From Eutreptiella sp. 'Long Island Sound 2002' (Eukaryota > Euglenozoa > Euglenophyceae > Eutreptiales > Eutreptiaceae), in contig OZ038389.1 in the NCBI GenBank assembly GCA_964036045.1, positions 38,263,998-38,327,997 of the forward strand: 64,000 nucleotides of DNA, in the 5' to 3' direction. The notes under the pieces are model-generated. The model was given only the letters and a program-made list of their open reading frames with translations, did no database searches and was not told the origin of the DNA. Shown one piece after another: positions 38,204 to 48,290 of the stretch. Numbering within the stretch: the first letter of the stretch is position 1; every line of letters starts with the position of its first letter. A program made the translations under genes and the position numbers.

Positions 38204-39650
38204 GAAAGATTTCTGCCTTACACCCTAGCACAAAGCAGAAATTCAGGATCAAAGTTGCTGATGAAAGTCAACCATTGATTGTAGGTCCATGGCAGAAAAA
38301 ACTAACCAAATGACCCAAAAATATGCAAATGTCTCCTGAGTATTTAATACATAAAAAATATATATTTCTGTGGTTTTTGAGCCTTTTACTATCACCTTAG
38401 TTCAGTTCTGACCTTTATCTCTTGAACTGCCCACGCAGTAATACTGGCCACCATGGAGCCATTCATGTGCCCCATCATGACCCAACATGCAATTTCTACA
38501 TCCAGATCTTATTCTGTACAATTGGACCCCTGTAAATCTGCCTGTCACCATCATCTTCAGTCATTCAGGAGATTTACTGATCATCTTCACTGTTCATGCT
38601 GTGCGATGTTGAATTTGTAGCATCATGCTGCGCATTCTGGGATCTGGGTGCATCATGTGCATCAAAGTAGGAAATTCACTACATGGTCGACGAGAGTTCA
38701 GCTTGATAACTGAATACTCATATAAATAGGCGTGTTCGCAAAACGAAACAGCCTCAGTGGGTCTATCTAACTCCCCCCCTGCAGCGCTGCAAGTCCTTTG
38801 CGTGCGTCGCAATTATATAACCCTTAGATGGGCTCACAACATGCATGCGCAGTATCCATACACTCCTTTCCTGCTTGTAGTCAGACCTTAGGTGTTCTGA
38901 AAGAGCGCATGTGAGTTGCGCGCGTCGTTTCGGGCCGTACTCAGTCAACCTCCTGGCGCGCACCGTCCTTCATCGCCATGATCTGTTCGTTGCGTAGGCG
39001 TGGAGGCATCTGATACGTCCTTCGGCAGCTTTGTGTAGCGCGTACCTTGAATTCCACGCCTCGATCCCAGTGACGTTGTCGCTGCAGGCAGTCAGGTTGA
39101 TCTCGTTGTCGTCAGTCTGCAGGTAGCTGTAGCTGTGGTACTTGGTACTCATCCGTCTCTCTCCCGTTGCTCTGTCAGTCTGGTAGTAAAGGTACTGGTA
39201 CGGGCAGGTTTGCTGAGGTGGACCTTCGTTAGCATCACACAGACCGCGGCGTGGTTTGCCTGTTTGTTCAAAAAAATCACTGCCATCCTGCGAGCGTCCT
39301 TCGATCCACTCGGCAGGGTGTAGTCACCGCACTGCCGTGATGGCCGTTGTACCTCTCCGGAAGGTCAGCGTGCACGTGTTGGTTCGTGCATTGGTGGGAA
39401 GGGGATTCAATGATTTTTTCGCACAAGGAGAAAAGGATGTCACAAGGAGGAAAGGATGTCACTGTTCACCATTCCCACTCGGCGTTCACTGTTCGCTTAG
39501 TACCTGGGTGCTTAGGCGTCTACCCCTGGTCACAGTTGCCTTGCGCCCCAGCTACCCAGAACCTCGCTGGAGGTTTTCGCTGTTTTCAGCGTGGGTTTCA
39601 TAGAAGAAAAAAGTTTTTTGTCGTATTTCCTCCCCCTAAAAGCTCTTACA
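38204..39650 (-). repeat. Element E 3' LTR
   Basis: The inner-edge 65 bp (38204-38268) match 53937-54001 next to the primer site with one difference noted, identifying both as LTR ends. The outer edge is placed at 39650 because the minus strand there reads purine tract then TGTAAGAGC, as in A (TGTAAGTGC). Start TG, end ...ATCTTTC, so the end is not the usual CA. A TTATATAATT (38811-38820) is a plausible TATA box for minus-strand transcription. Confidence 0.72.
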
Positions 39651-39670
39651 CTCTTTCCTTCCCCCCTTCT
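39651..39670 (-). other. Element E polypurine tract
   Basis: Minus strand: purine-only run ending GGGGGGAAGGAAAGAG immediately before TGTAAGAGC. Confidence 0.65.
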
Positions 39671-40598
39671 CTGTCTTCCTCTCTCTCTCTCCTCTGGCCT
39701 TTCTGTTGGTTTGGGTCTTCGAGTTCGCGCGGGACAGTTCGTTACAGGGACGCAAACTCCTGTTTTGGCACCTAAAACAATACCTTACTGCTGACTGTTA
39801 CACGTCGCTGCAGTGCCTTGTGTGGTTTAACAGCTTATTTACAACGGTCCGTAGCAAGCCCGCCGGTAGAGTCGTGCCCAAGCCTAAGCCCAAGCCCAAA
39901 CCCAAACCAGCAAAGCCCTACCCCCAGTTACCCCCTGCACCCAGTGCCCCCAGTGGCACCTTGTCTGCGCCCGTGCCTTTTCTGCACGTGCTATTGCCAC
40001 TGCGGGCACCTGAACCACCGGCGATACCAACGCCTCCCCAATTGGCCCGAGCGCCGCTTCCTGCAGCCTTGGCGTTGCCGCTAATGCCATTGCCTTCCAC
40101 TTCTTCTTCTTCTTCATCATATTCTCCTGCTTCAGCATCTCCCGACCAATTTGCCCCTGATCCACCTTCTCCGCTCTCCTTCTCCGGCACTCCGCCTCCT
40201 CGCATTCCACCTCCCATCAGCAACACCCGCATCCCCTTCCCCTGCTCCTACCTGCCCTTCCAGTCCCTCTTCAGGCCTGGACGCCAGCTGGAGCCCGTCG
40301 GCCGCTGGGCCGTAGTCCCCAGCTCTGGCGGGCTTCGGCTGCGCTGGGCAGATGCTCAGTTTGACAGCATCCAGCTGAGCGAGCAGCGTTGGCTGCCGGG
40401 AGCCATGGACCCAGGACTGGTGCCTGCATTGGTGCCTGCAGCTGTTGATCCGGCTGTGCCTGCAGCTGTTGATCCGGCTGTGCCTATGGCTGTCGATCCG
40501 GCTGTGCCTGCAGCTGTCATTCCGGCTGCAGTGGGTGAGGAATCCTCCGGGACGGTGTTGAAGTTGGAGCCGTCGGAGCCATCGGTGAACGTGCTTGA
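39671..40598 (-). other. Element E 3' region, low-complexity, with a 24-bp minisatellite
   Basis: Between the pol stop and the polypurine tract. Contains a CT-rich tract (39660-39700), proline-coding low-complexity sequence on the plus strand, and about four copies of a 24-bp unit (core GTTGATCCGGCTGTGCCTGCA, 40437-40530). A 370-codon plus-strand frame (39706-40818) spans it, without any recognised domain. Confidence 0.55.
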
Positions 40599-40780
40599 GC
40601 CATCGCCGGTGTATCCAAAGAGTCGGTGGACTCGGGTGAAGCGTCGCCGGTGGCATCCAAAGAGTCGGAAGACTTGGGTGAGGCGTCGCCCGTGGCATCC
40701 AAAGAGTCGGAGGACTTGGGTGAAGCGTGGCACGTGGCATCCGAAGAGTCGGGGGACTTGGTCAAACTGTCTTCAGGTTC
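40599..40780 (-). repeat. 42-bp tandem repeat, in frame after the element E chromodomain stop
   Basis: Three full units (40620-40661, 40662-40703, 40704-40745) with partial units on both sides. Minus strand encodes a 14-residue repeat (DSLDATGDASPKSS) in the same frame as the chromodomain; only the TAA at 40781-40783 separates them. Reads as a former C-terminal extension of Pol or a readthrough tail. Confidence 0.7.
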
Positions 40781-41008
40781 TTACTTGCTGTGCTTATCAT
40801 GCTCCTTCTTACGCTTGATTTCCGCTATTTTGAGCACCTTCTGCAGTTCGTTGGGATTGCAGTAATCCCAAAATACTGTACTCATGGTCCCTTGGTCCAG
40901 AATAAACGCTGTGTAGGGTTCCCACGTTGCCTCTGCCATAGAGTAACCCTCCCACTTGACCAAGAATCTCCAGCCATGCCTGTACTTCGAAAGCAGTATA
41001 GCTTCCAC
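40781..41008 (-). pseudogene. pol: Element E pol: chromodomain
   Basis: EAILLSKYRHGWRFLVKWEGY...EATWEPYTAF is a well-preserved chromodomain with the three aromatic positions expected. One base out of frame with the integrase part; the shift is at a T5 run near 41018. Confidence 0.82.
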
Positions 41009-42558
41009 CTTGTCAAAAACCCTTTGCCTTCATCTCCTTCGTGTTCATGTCCGGCAGCTGTCCTTCTCCTTCAGAGTCCCCTGCGCTCCCAAGCTCCGAC
41101 GTCATTTCCTCATCTTGATCATTGTTGAGCTCATCCTCCTCAGCCGCCCTTTCGTCATCGAAACCCTCCAAATCCAGGTCGTACTCGTCCATCAGGGTGT
41201 ACCTCTTGAGGAAAGGGAAGCCGACTTCAATCTCTCCTCCAGACCTCGAACTTGAGGGTACTTTAAACGAACTAGGACCCACATCCGTGACCATAAAAGG
41301 ATAATGGTAGGGTAGATCTAGGTCGTTCTTTTTCCAGCGCGGTAACCTGTTGTGGTGCACGAGTACCATGTCTCCGATTTGGTATTCGATGGGTTTGCGC
41401 CCACGGTTGCTGCGTGGGTTCTCACATTCTCTGATTCTCTCAGGCAGTTCTTTGGTCTTACTTGCCAACGCAGCTTGTTTCCCCATCCACTCTTTCATTT
41501 TAGGATTCGCGTCCTGCGGCGTCGGGAACTCCATGTGGAAACCAGGAAGACCGGAGAAACCAGTACGCGTGGACACCTGGTTGTTCATCAGGTATATTGC
41601 GTAGGGTAGCACTCTCAACCAGTTCATCCCCCTCTCATGCGCCATGAGGATCCGCATCACTGTTTTGCAGGAGCGGATTTGCCTCTCGCAGAGCGCGGTC
41701 TTGGTGCGAACATAGGCCGTACCGGATTGAATCTTGCAACCAAGTGTCTCTAGTACGCCTCGGTACCCGTTGCCTGCTGCTGTTAAGCGCACGTCCTGAT
41801 CGGAGTGGATGACCTTCGGTAAACCATAGACTTGTACCCATTCTTCAAACAACGTTTTCAGCACGGTCTTGCTGTCCGCCTTCTTGTTCATAGGGAACAC
41901 CCTTGCGAATCTGGAGAGCCCGCACGTGACCAGCAACGCAAAGTTGTGCCCGGCGTAGTGCGGCAGGTGCATGAAGTCGAGGTACACGACAGAATTCACG
42001 ATGTGAGGTATGGGCAGGTTTCCCATTTCTCCGCGATTGACTTGACTGTTGGGTTTTCCCAGGATGCAGTGGCAGTCTTTCGTCACCTCGGTCATAAGTT
42101 TCCTTTTCTCTGACTCGTTCTTGTTGCAGTGAAAGTGGCGGTCGAAGAACCACAAGGACCACTGCACTGCAGGATGACAGTTGACCGTGTGGCACCATCA
42201 GAGCGTTTCTTCAAGATGGGATTCAGGTACAGACTCGGTCTTCGTTGTACAGCGCGTCGTACGTCATTGCCCACTGTGCGCCAGCGATCAGCTTGACCTG
42301 CCCTGGTTGCAGTTGCTTCATAATCGCAGCGTAATCGTTCAACGGTTCCTCCTTTCCCCACGTCTTCTGCGGTTGCGTGGTCTTCATGAACAGGTCGAGC
42401 TGCACATCCATCTTGGCGAGGGCGTCCTTTGCCATTTCTGCTGATGATAATCCCAAGCGTTCGTCGAACGAGTTGCGGCTCAGGTAATCGCTCAGCTCGT
42501 TCTTGAGTCCTTGGATGTGTGAACGGCTAGTCATAGTTTGGATAGGAATACCCACCAT
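41009..42558 (-). pseudogene. pol: Element E pol: integrase
   Basis: The main frame 42167-41013 has the end of the zinc site (CHCILGK), VYLDFMHLPHY (D), VIHSDQDVRL (D), LCERQIRSC (E), the GDMVLVHHN motif and an acidic tail (EEDELNNDQDEE). Upstream 42223-42558 carries the RNase H-integrase linker (LSDYLSRNSF...MDVQLDLFMK), matching D (LSDYISRNNF...MDVQLDLFMR), in another frame. Confidence 0.8.
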
Positions 42559-43022
42559 CGCCGTAGTCTCTTTTGTTCGGGAGGCGGTGGGTCCATAAAG
42601 TACTTGACCGAATCCTGATCACAGAGCCAGTTGATTGGATTGTTACCAATGATCCTCTGTTGACTAGCGAGGACCAGTACTCCTCCTAGTAGTTGGTGCT
42701 CGTACGTGTGGTACTCGGAGCGAGCTGCATTCCACTTCCAATTCCAATGTCCGAGTGGAACAAGTCGGCATTTGTGTTCGTTGTACGAGTGTTTCAGACT
42801 GCCGTCTCGATTTCCTCCTTGTGTTCTGAGCCTTTCATCGATTTTGTGACACTGTTCAGGTCAGAGCGCTTGCCATTGAAGGAGAGTACCGCCTCCGCCC
42901 ACGTTCGAACCGTCCGAGACGAAGACAATCTCTCCTTTCGGCCGCGGCACTCCCAGAGGTATTGCTTTGCAGATTTTCGCCTTCAGTTCCTCCAACTTGT
43001 TTTTCTCCTCGTCTGTCCATTT
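42559..43022 (-). pseudogene. pol: Element E pol: RNase H
   Basis: Translating the minus strand gives VFVSDGSNVGGGGTLLQW, VPLGHWNWKWNAARS, YHTYEHQLL and WLCDQDSVKYF, aligned with D (VPLGHWNWKWNQARS). One in-frame TGA (after LLQWQAL) and a further break before the linker. Confidence 0.72.
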
Positions 43023-43456
43023 CTATGGGGTGTTGTCTTTCATGAGGTCGGTCGCTATAGCCGAGGACTCAGCGAAATTCCTGATGTGGCGCCTGTAGAA
43101 GTTGCAACCTCCAATAAATTGCCTTATCTTCTTGACTCCTTCGGCTTTCCCTTTGACTGCATCGATCGTAAAATCCATCAGTGGCTTCAGTTTGTCCTCA
43201 CACGGTCCCCAATGACTGTCTCCCACTCGGAATCCAAGGTACACTAGCTCAGTGTTGAGGAATTTGCATTTCTTCAGTTTGATACGGAGATTGTGCTCCA
43301 CACACACGTCGAAAAACTCCGACAGCAACAGCAGATGGTCCTCGATCCAATTCGTGCCTAGCAGCACGTCGTCGATGTCAGCTTCAGCAACCCCTCCTTG
43401 TTTGAGCAACGCCTGGACTGCGGCTCGTTGTTTGAGGACGGTGAGCACCTGCTTCA
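43023..43456 (-). pseudogene. pol: Element E pol: RT catalytic half, downstream of insert X
   Basis: MKQVLTVLKQ, then ADIDDVLLGTNWIEDHLLLL (catalytic DD, first position Asp instead of Tyr), LKKCKFLNTELVYLGF and GGCNFYRRHI. Continues the frame that is broken at the X target duplication. Confidence 0.8.
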
Positions 43457-43515
43457 TCAACTCCTGGAACAGGTAGGTAGGTACGTCGACTCGGGACTGA
43501 GGTTGGGACTCGGGA

Positions 43516-43959
43516 CTCTTCTACGAGGACCGAATTGTGGTGCCTGAGGCACGACTGGATGGCTGCCTACAGTGGTCCCATCTCAGTTCTGGTCACACTG
43601 GCGCCAATCGCTCAGTGGACTTCTTCCGTGAGTGCTTCTACTCTAGTCTAACCCTGACAGAACTGAGGTCGCGTATGCAGACCATTGTGGATGCTTGTGG
43701 CTGTCATGCCAGCACGCAGAGCGACAGTAGGGATGGAGGCCTGATCTCCAGCTTACCCATACCCTATTGTGCTAACTCTCTTATCTACGTAGATTTCATC
43801 CACGGCCTACCACGCTTCGGCGGCTATGATAGTTGCCTAGTGGTCACCTGTGGCCTATCTCGCTTCACCCGTGTGTTCCCTTGCAATAAGAAAATCACAG
43901 GTGAGCAGACTGTGAAAATGTTGGTCGAACATTGGTTCGAACCCTATGGAGTACCTAAG
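43516..43959 (+). pseudogene. Captured integrase fragment of D type inside insert X
   Basis: FYEDRIVVPEARLDG...SSGHTGANRS...DACGCHAS...YVDFIHGLPRF...HWFEPYGVPK: the zinc site and first catalytic Asp of integrase, very close to D 32855-33299. It begins and ends abruptly at copies of the (AGGT)n-GTCGACTCGGGACTG motif and lies opposite to E. Confidence 0.82.
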
Positions 43960-44524
43960 TAGGTAGGTAGGTAGGTCGACTCGGGACTGGGGTTGCCCCG
44001 CAGGGGGGACTTATCAAGGGGCTTTTGCTCACCCACCCACGGCCCTACTGCACATGCCCCCACAAAGCGGCTCCCCCACATGGGGGAAGGGCGCGGTCGC
44101 CGCGAGCAGTACCCTACAGCGGGTTCTGCCCAGAGAGGTAACCCTTGTTCGACCAAAGTCTCACATTCCTCTCCTTCGGGCGGATGATTCGTCGGGGAGG
44201 GTTCCACCGCACATCCTCATCAACCTCCGGATTCTGGGGCCCAGGGGCCGGGAGCCAGGCCAAAGGCCCTTTCCTGCAGGCACCCCCACCTGGGTTGGTT
44301 TTCAGTAGGTGTGAGGCGACTTGAAGAAGCACGTGCTACGGGACTCGCATGCCGTGGCGCACACTCACACCTCCTGACTCGGTCGAGCTTGTGCTCTCCC
44401 GGGGGGCCGGGGGTTCGAAGTAGGTCGTTGTGGCTGGTTGGTCGGTCGTATGGTACGGTTGCGGTGTAGTTTGTTAATGTAGGTTGGTCGTTTGCGTGAT
44501 GGTAGAGCGAACGTTTGTTCGTAG
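43960..44524 (-). other. Insert X, GC-rich body
   Basis: No ORF or RNA gene supported. One end carries the (ACCT)n terminal motif (43960-43997). A B-box-like GGTTCGAAG occurs near 44412 without an A box at the right spacing. Confidence 0.4.
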
Positions 44525-45314
44525 GCATGGTCGTCGGCGGGTGCGGCGCACCACGGTGTCACCAACCCTTTGGACGCCGTTCCTGTTTCGACCCGTGCAC
44601 GCCTGGATGGTTTGGTGTTAGCCGGCTTGCGTGTGGTCTGTTTACGGTCAAGTAGGGGCTGCAGCTGCAGTGTTGTTGGTTCGCGGTCGTCTTGGCCGCC
44701 TCATGGTTGGCTTGGTTTGCGTGGGTTCCATTGCGCTGCTGCCGGTGGTCGTTCCGCCGAATGTTGTTTATGCAGCCGGCATATCCGTGTCAGTGCTGGT
44801 CAGTGACGTTGTGGTTTGTCCAAGTGTAGTGTTGTGTAGTTTGTTACCGTTGGTTGGTCGCGTTTGTATTGGCAGCGTTGCAGTGTTCTGCTGTGTTCGT
44901 GGGTACGATCGTTGGTGGGCGTGGCGCACCACGGTGTTGCCAACCCGTTGCGCGCCGTCTCCGTTTCGACCCGTGCACGCCTTGCTGGTTCGGTGTTGGC
45001 CAGCTTGCGTGTGGTCTGTTTACGGTCAAGTGGTGGCTGCAGCTGTGGTGTGGTTGGTGCACGGTTGTCGTGGCCGCCTCATGGTCGGCTGCGTTCGTGT
45101 GGGTTCCGTTGCGCTGCTGCCAGTGGTCTTATCGTCGAATCCTGCCCGTTTAGCCAGCACGTTTGTGTCTGCGTCGGTTTGTTGCGTCTTGGTTTGTACA
45201 AGTGTCGTGTAGTGTATTTTTAAAACGGTCGTGGGCCGCGTCCGCAGCGGTAGAGTCACAGTGTTCCTCTGTGTTTGTGGCCATGGTGGTCGGGGGACGC
45301 GGCTAGCCACGGTG
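44525..45314 (-). repeat. 380-bp tandem repeat in insert X, about 2.1 copies
   Basis: Units begin near 44528, 44908 and 45284 (pattern CACCACGGTGT..CCAACCC, later TTTCGACCCGTGCACGCC and GCGTGTGGTCTGTTTACGG). At the 5' side of the insert on the minus strand; tandem promoter monomers are known at LINE 5' ends, so this is a possible role. Confidence 0.7.
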
Positions 45315-45330
45315 TCAACTCCTGGAACAG

Positions 45331-46413
45331 CGCGGGGGCGTTGCCGATACCAAAGGGCATGACCAGCCATCGGAACACCCTTCCGTTTGCTGTCCCAAAC
45401 GCCATCAACTCCTTGGCACGCTCTGTCAAGTCAACTTGCCAGAACCCTGATCTTTTGTCCATCTTGGACTTGAACTTGCACGACGCCGCATTTTCGATGG
45501 TGTTTTCCATCACAGGGAGACTGCCGGCATGCATTTTGATCATCTTGTTCAGCTTGCGATAGCCGACGACTAGCCTTTTCGCTGTCGATCCAGCTTTGGC
45601 CATCAAGAAACACGGCGAGCAGTGCTCAGGGATTTCCGTGTCCTTGTAGGCTTCGCAAATCCCTGCTTCCACCAGCTCTAGGACTTGCTTCGTGATCTCA
45701 TTCTGGTCCTCCTTAGAGCAGGGGTAACCTCTCGAAGCAATCCGCTGGTCCTGGAACTCGGGCTTCAACTCTAAGTCCATTCTGACCAGTTTCTTGCTTG
45801 ACCCGGGAGGTGGTAAAGGTCCGAAGGCTTCTTCGTACTTGGCGAGGACTTCAGCGACTCGGGGATCGTGTTCTTGGATCCTCTTCTTGAAGTCCTCAGA
45901 AGCCGCCAGATTGCTTTGCCCAAACTCTTGCTTGAGTGCAAGTACTTCTTTGATCTCGTCAGGATCCACTTGGTAACATTTACAGAGACCGAGATTTCCG
46001 TGACACTCATTGCAGCAGTGAGTATGTTCGTTCGCGCTCTGATCGCCGTATTCCTGCAGTAGTTCACGCACTTCTCGCAGAGACAGAGTACTCGCTTGGT
46101 GGCAGTGACACACGTGGGACATCTCCCACGGTCCTTGATACTCGCAGGTACAGGCTGACGGATCATCGTCGTATTCAGGGACATAGACACTGGTACCCCA
46201 TTTCATCTTAAGTTTTAGTTGGTTTTCTCGCCATTGCTCTCTCTTCTGATTTTCTTGTAGGTGTTCTACTCGATGAGAGAGAAGTTGTTTGAGATCCTCC
46301 TTCTCGTGCCTCCGATGGGCCAACTCTCTTTGCTGGGCTTCGCCGACTGAGGATCCCTTTTCTCGGAGTGGGTCGTCTTGTTGGCCGCCATGCAAGCAAA
46401 GGCGAGTAAGCAC
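45331..46413 (-). CDS. pol: Element E pol: linker, Cys-rich patch and first half of RT
   Basis: RT blocks KRLVVGYRKLN, KSKMDKRSGFWQVDL and MPFGIGNAPALFQEL up to the X duplication. N-terminal to RT is a Gln/Glu-rich helical stretch and a Cys/His cluster at 45976-46152 (CTC, CHCH, HCCNEC, CKC spacing). A distinct block KYEEAFGPLPPP corresponds to D KEVFGTLPPP. Codons at 45256-45330 are X or duplication sequence, not Pol. Confidence 0.8.
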
Positions 46414-46899
46414 TTGGCTTGGTCATCGAGTTCTCCTCGTTGCGGAGGTATGTCGAGTTCAGTTTCGAGTAATAGTGCATCTACCAGATCGTCCCATTTC
46501 ACTGATTCGTAACCCTCGGAGTTGTGAATCGGGATCGTCGACACACTTGGATTCCTGATTTTGTGTCCCGTGTTTGCTGCACAGGTCTCCTCTTCTCCTT
46601 CGCTATCACTTTCCACGTCCAGCGTCGGAGCGTTGACGACAGGTTCTCGTTCCTCTCATTTGACCTCAGGTTGATCAGAGAATTTGCTTAGCATCTTTGC
46701 TTTTCCCCAACCTCAGTTCTGCCTTGTGACCCACTGTACCTCTTCTTGGTCGAGTTCCTCCATCAGTACGGGTTTGGTATCCCCGTCCAGTAGATAGAGA
46801 CACGTCCGCCAGGAAGGTTTCGGTAAAATTTCTTCACTTTCATCTTGGCTGTACATCGGCAGGTCGGGTAGGTTGATCTTCGAGATAGTCAGTCTTTCG
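46414..46899 (-). pseudogene. pol: Element E pol: acidic linker between methyltransferase-like domain and RT
   Basis: Pieces in two frames (46266-46616, SDSEGEEETCAANTG...WDDLVDALLLE; 46713-46899, LPDLPMYSQDESEEILPKP). No catalytic motif. Corresponds in position to D 30350-30960. Interrupted by a stop near 46660. Confidence 0.55.
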
Positions 46900-47150
46900 A
46901 GGAGTTCTTTCCACTTTGCTCCTTTACTTTCCCATTTCTTCCCTTCTGGTAATACTAAAACTAAGCGCGCTAGGTTGATCGCCACCTTGACCAGAACTCT
47001 TAAGAGTTGGGAGAACCTTGGATTTGCGTACAACTGCTTCCACCTTTGTAGCGACCCCCAATAGTACCAAAAGGCGGAGTTGTCCTTGCGGTTGCAGTAA
47101 AATTGTGAGTCTGATGCTGCTTCGACGCGAACAGCTCAATGAAGTCCGAA
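46900..47150 (-). pseudogene. Element E pol: methyltransferase-like domain, mutated
   Basis: FIELFASKQHQTHNFYC (frame ending at 47000), NSAFWYYW and LYANPRFSQLL (next frame, about 47027) followed by LVLVLPEGKKW. Matches D LELFAS...NAF...YANPPFSLL in order. The catalytic-type NPPF is NPRF here, and a frameshift falls inside the domain. Confidence 0.6.
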
Positions 47151-47725
47151 CCCGTCGGATCTTCTTCCAAAGATGAGTCCGCAAACCCTTGTCTCTTCAT
47201 CTCCGTCGGAAGCTTGTAGTTCTCAGTAGGAGCGAGCTGCGCGTGCAGGGCCAACATACCTCCCAGCTTCATGTCTGCGCCTAGGTTGAGCAACAGACCT
47301 TGAGTGATTTGCACGTAGGGTTTTGGTGTGGTGTCCTCGTTCAGTGGGACTTCCACGAGTTGCCCATGTCTCCGTACCAGTAAATTTCGGGGCGCTTGCA
47401 GGGAGAGGTACTTGATGTGCGGGTTGGCTTCAAAGAAGTCGTTTCCCAGGATCACGTCAAACGCGTCGGTGTGGAAGGTGGCAAAGGAGAAAGGGATGTC
47501 CTCTTCTCCCACCTGAACAACTCCTTCCGTCTCCCCACTTGTCAACTGTACAGCTCCGTTGCCAACCTTGACTCCGAAAATTTCACCCATTTGCGTCTGT
47601 CCTTGCTCCACCAGTCCCTCCGCCACTAAGCTGTTACCGGGGCCCGTGTCCAGTAACCCATGATACTTTTGCTCCCCCAACGAGACCAGGCAAGCGTAGA
47701 GTCTTTTTCCCGATGTCCCACCCCT
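47151..47725 (-). CDS. pol: Element E pol: protease
   Basis: YHGLLDTGPGNSLVA has the standard DTG active site, followed by FDVILGNDFFEANPHIKYL, the second conserved protease block. In frame with the gag end; the only separator is a UAG at 47726-47728 (AAG-UAG-AGG-GGU). Confidence 0.8.
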
Positions 47726-47794
47726 CTACTTCGGTGCAGACTGAAGGGTCTTGAGTGGAATCCCGTGCTTCTCGCATTGCTTGAGAAGGTACTT
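47726..47794 (-). CDS. gag: Element E gag: last residues, downstream of LINE 2
   Basis: KYLLKQCEKHGIPLKTLQSAPK then UAG. It directly continues the nucleocapsid reading frame interrupted at 51846: both copies of the 18-bp duplication encode K-Y-x-L-K-Q in the same frame. Confidence 0.75.
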   Translation of the reverse strand, partial: KYLLKQCEKHGIPLKTLQSAPK

Positions 47795-47810
47795 TTTTGT
47801 TTTGAGGCAT

Positions 47811-47824
47811 GGCGGTCCCCCGCC
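47811..47824 (-). other. LINE 2 terminal hairpin
   Basis: Five-base stem GGCGG/CCGCC with a four-base loop, about 16 bp from the 3' end of the element; LINE 1 has a hairpin at the same place (16149-16166). Confidence 0.55.
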
Positions 47825-48049
47825 GAAAGCACTGCACCAAAGCGGCCTGACCACGGGCAGAGCGTTCATGGCGAGCCAAAGTTCACCAAATACCGAGGCT
47901 ATTGTACACAAAATCCCACACCTAGGGTGCTCATAGCACTGCATTGATGCACCATAGGCCTGGGGAGGTTCTGTTGCACAATTGAATGCCGAGGCAAGCA
48001 GTGTGCACTGGGGCTTCCCTAATACGTCCGTGTTCCTGTAATACGCGTA

Positions 48050-48280
48050 TCCTGCCGTATCCTGCCGTATCCTGCCGTATCCTGCCGTATCCTGCCGTAT
48101 CTGCCGTATCCTGACGTATCCTGCCGTATCCTGCCGTATCCTGCGTATCCTGCGGTATCCTGCCATATCCTGCCGTATCCTGCCGTATCCTGCCGTATCC
48201 TGCCGTATTCTGCCGTATCCTGCCGTATCCTGCCGTAATCTGCCGTATCCTGCCGTATCCTGCCGTATCCTGCCGTATCG
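48050..48280. repeat. Decamer minisatellite (ATCCTGCCGT)n, about 23 units
   Basis: Units mostly 10 bp with a few 9-bp or substituted ones. Flanked on both sides by aatacgcgta (48040-48049 and 48281-48290), so the array itself looks inserted or expanded between a short direct repeat. The long minus-strand frames over it (RIRQDTAGYG repeats) are artefacts of the unit length. Confidence 0.9.
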
Positions 48281-48290
48281 AATACGCGTA

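Larger units (their letters stand above)
43473..45314 (-). mobile_element. Insert X: chimeric insertion with 16-bp target duplication
   Basis: Flanked by tcaactcctggaacag (43457-43472 and 45315-45330), splitting RT codons of E. On the minus strand it runs: about two copies of a 380-bp tandem unit, GC-rich DNA, a terminal motif CAGTCCCGAGTCGAC with (ACCT)n, an antisense piece of D-type integrase, then a second short copy of the same terminal motif. Long duplication plus a simple-repeat end fits target-primed reverse transcription of a non-LTR transcript. Confidence 0.65.

Noticed and set aside
39706-40818. 370-codon proline-rich plus-strand ORF
   Set aside because: It spans the polypurine side, low-complexity and minisatellite DNA of element E and overlaps the E chromodomain stop on the other strand; no domain, and the composition explains the missing stops.
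44631-45223. Two overlapping hydrophobic ORFs (193 and 119 codons)
   Set aside because: They lie in the 380-bp tandem units, are open in several frames and show no domain.
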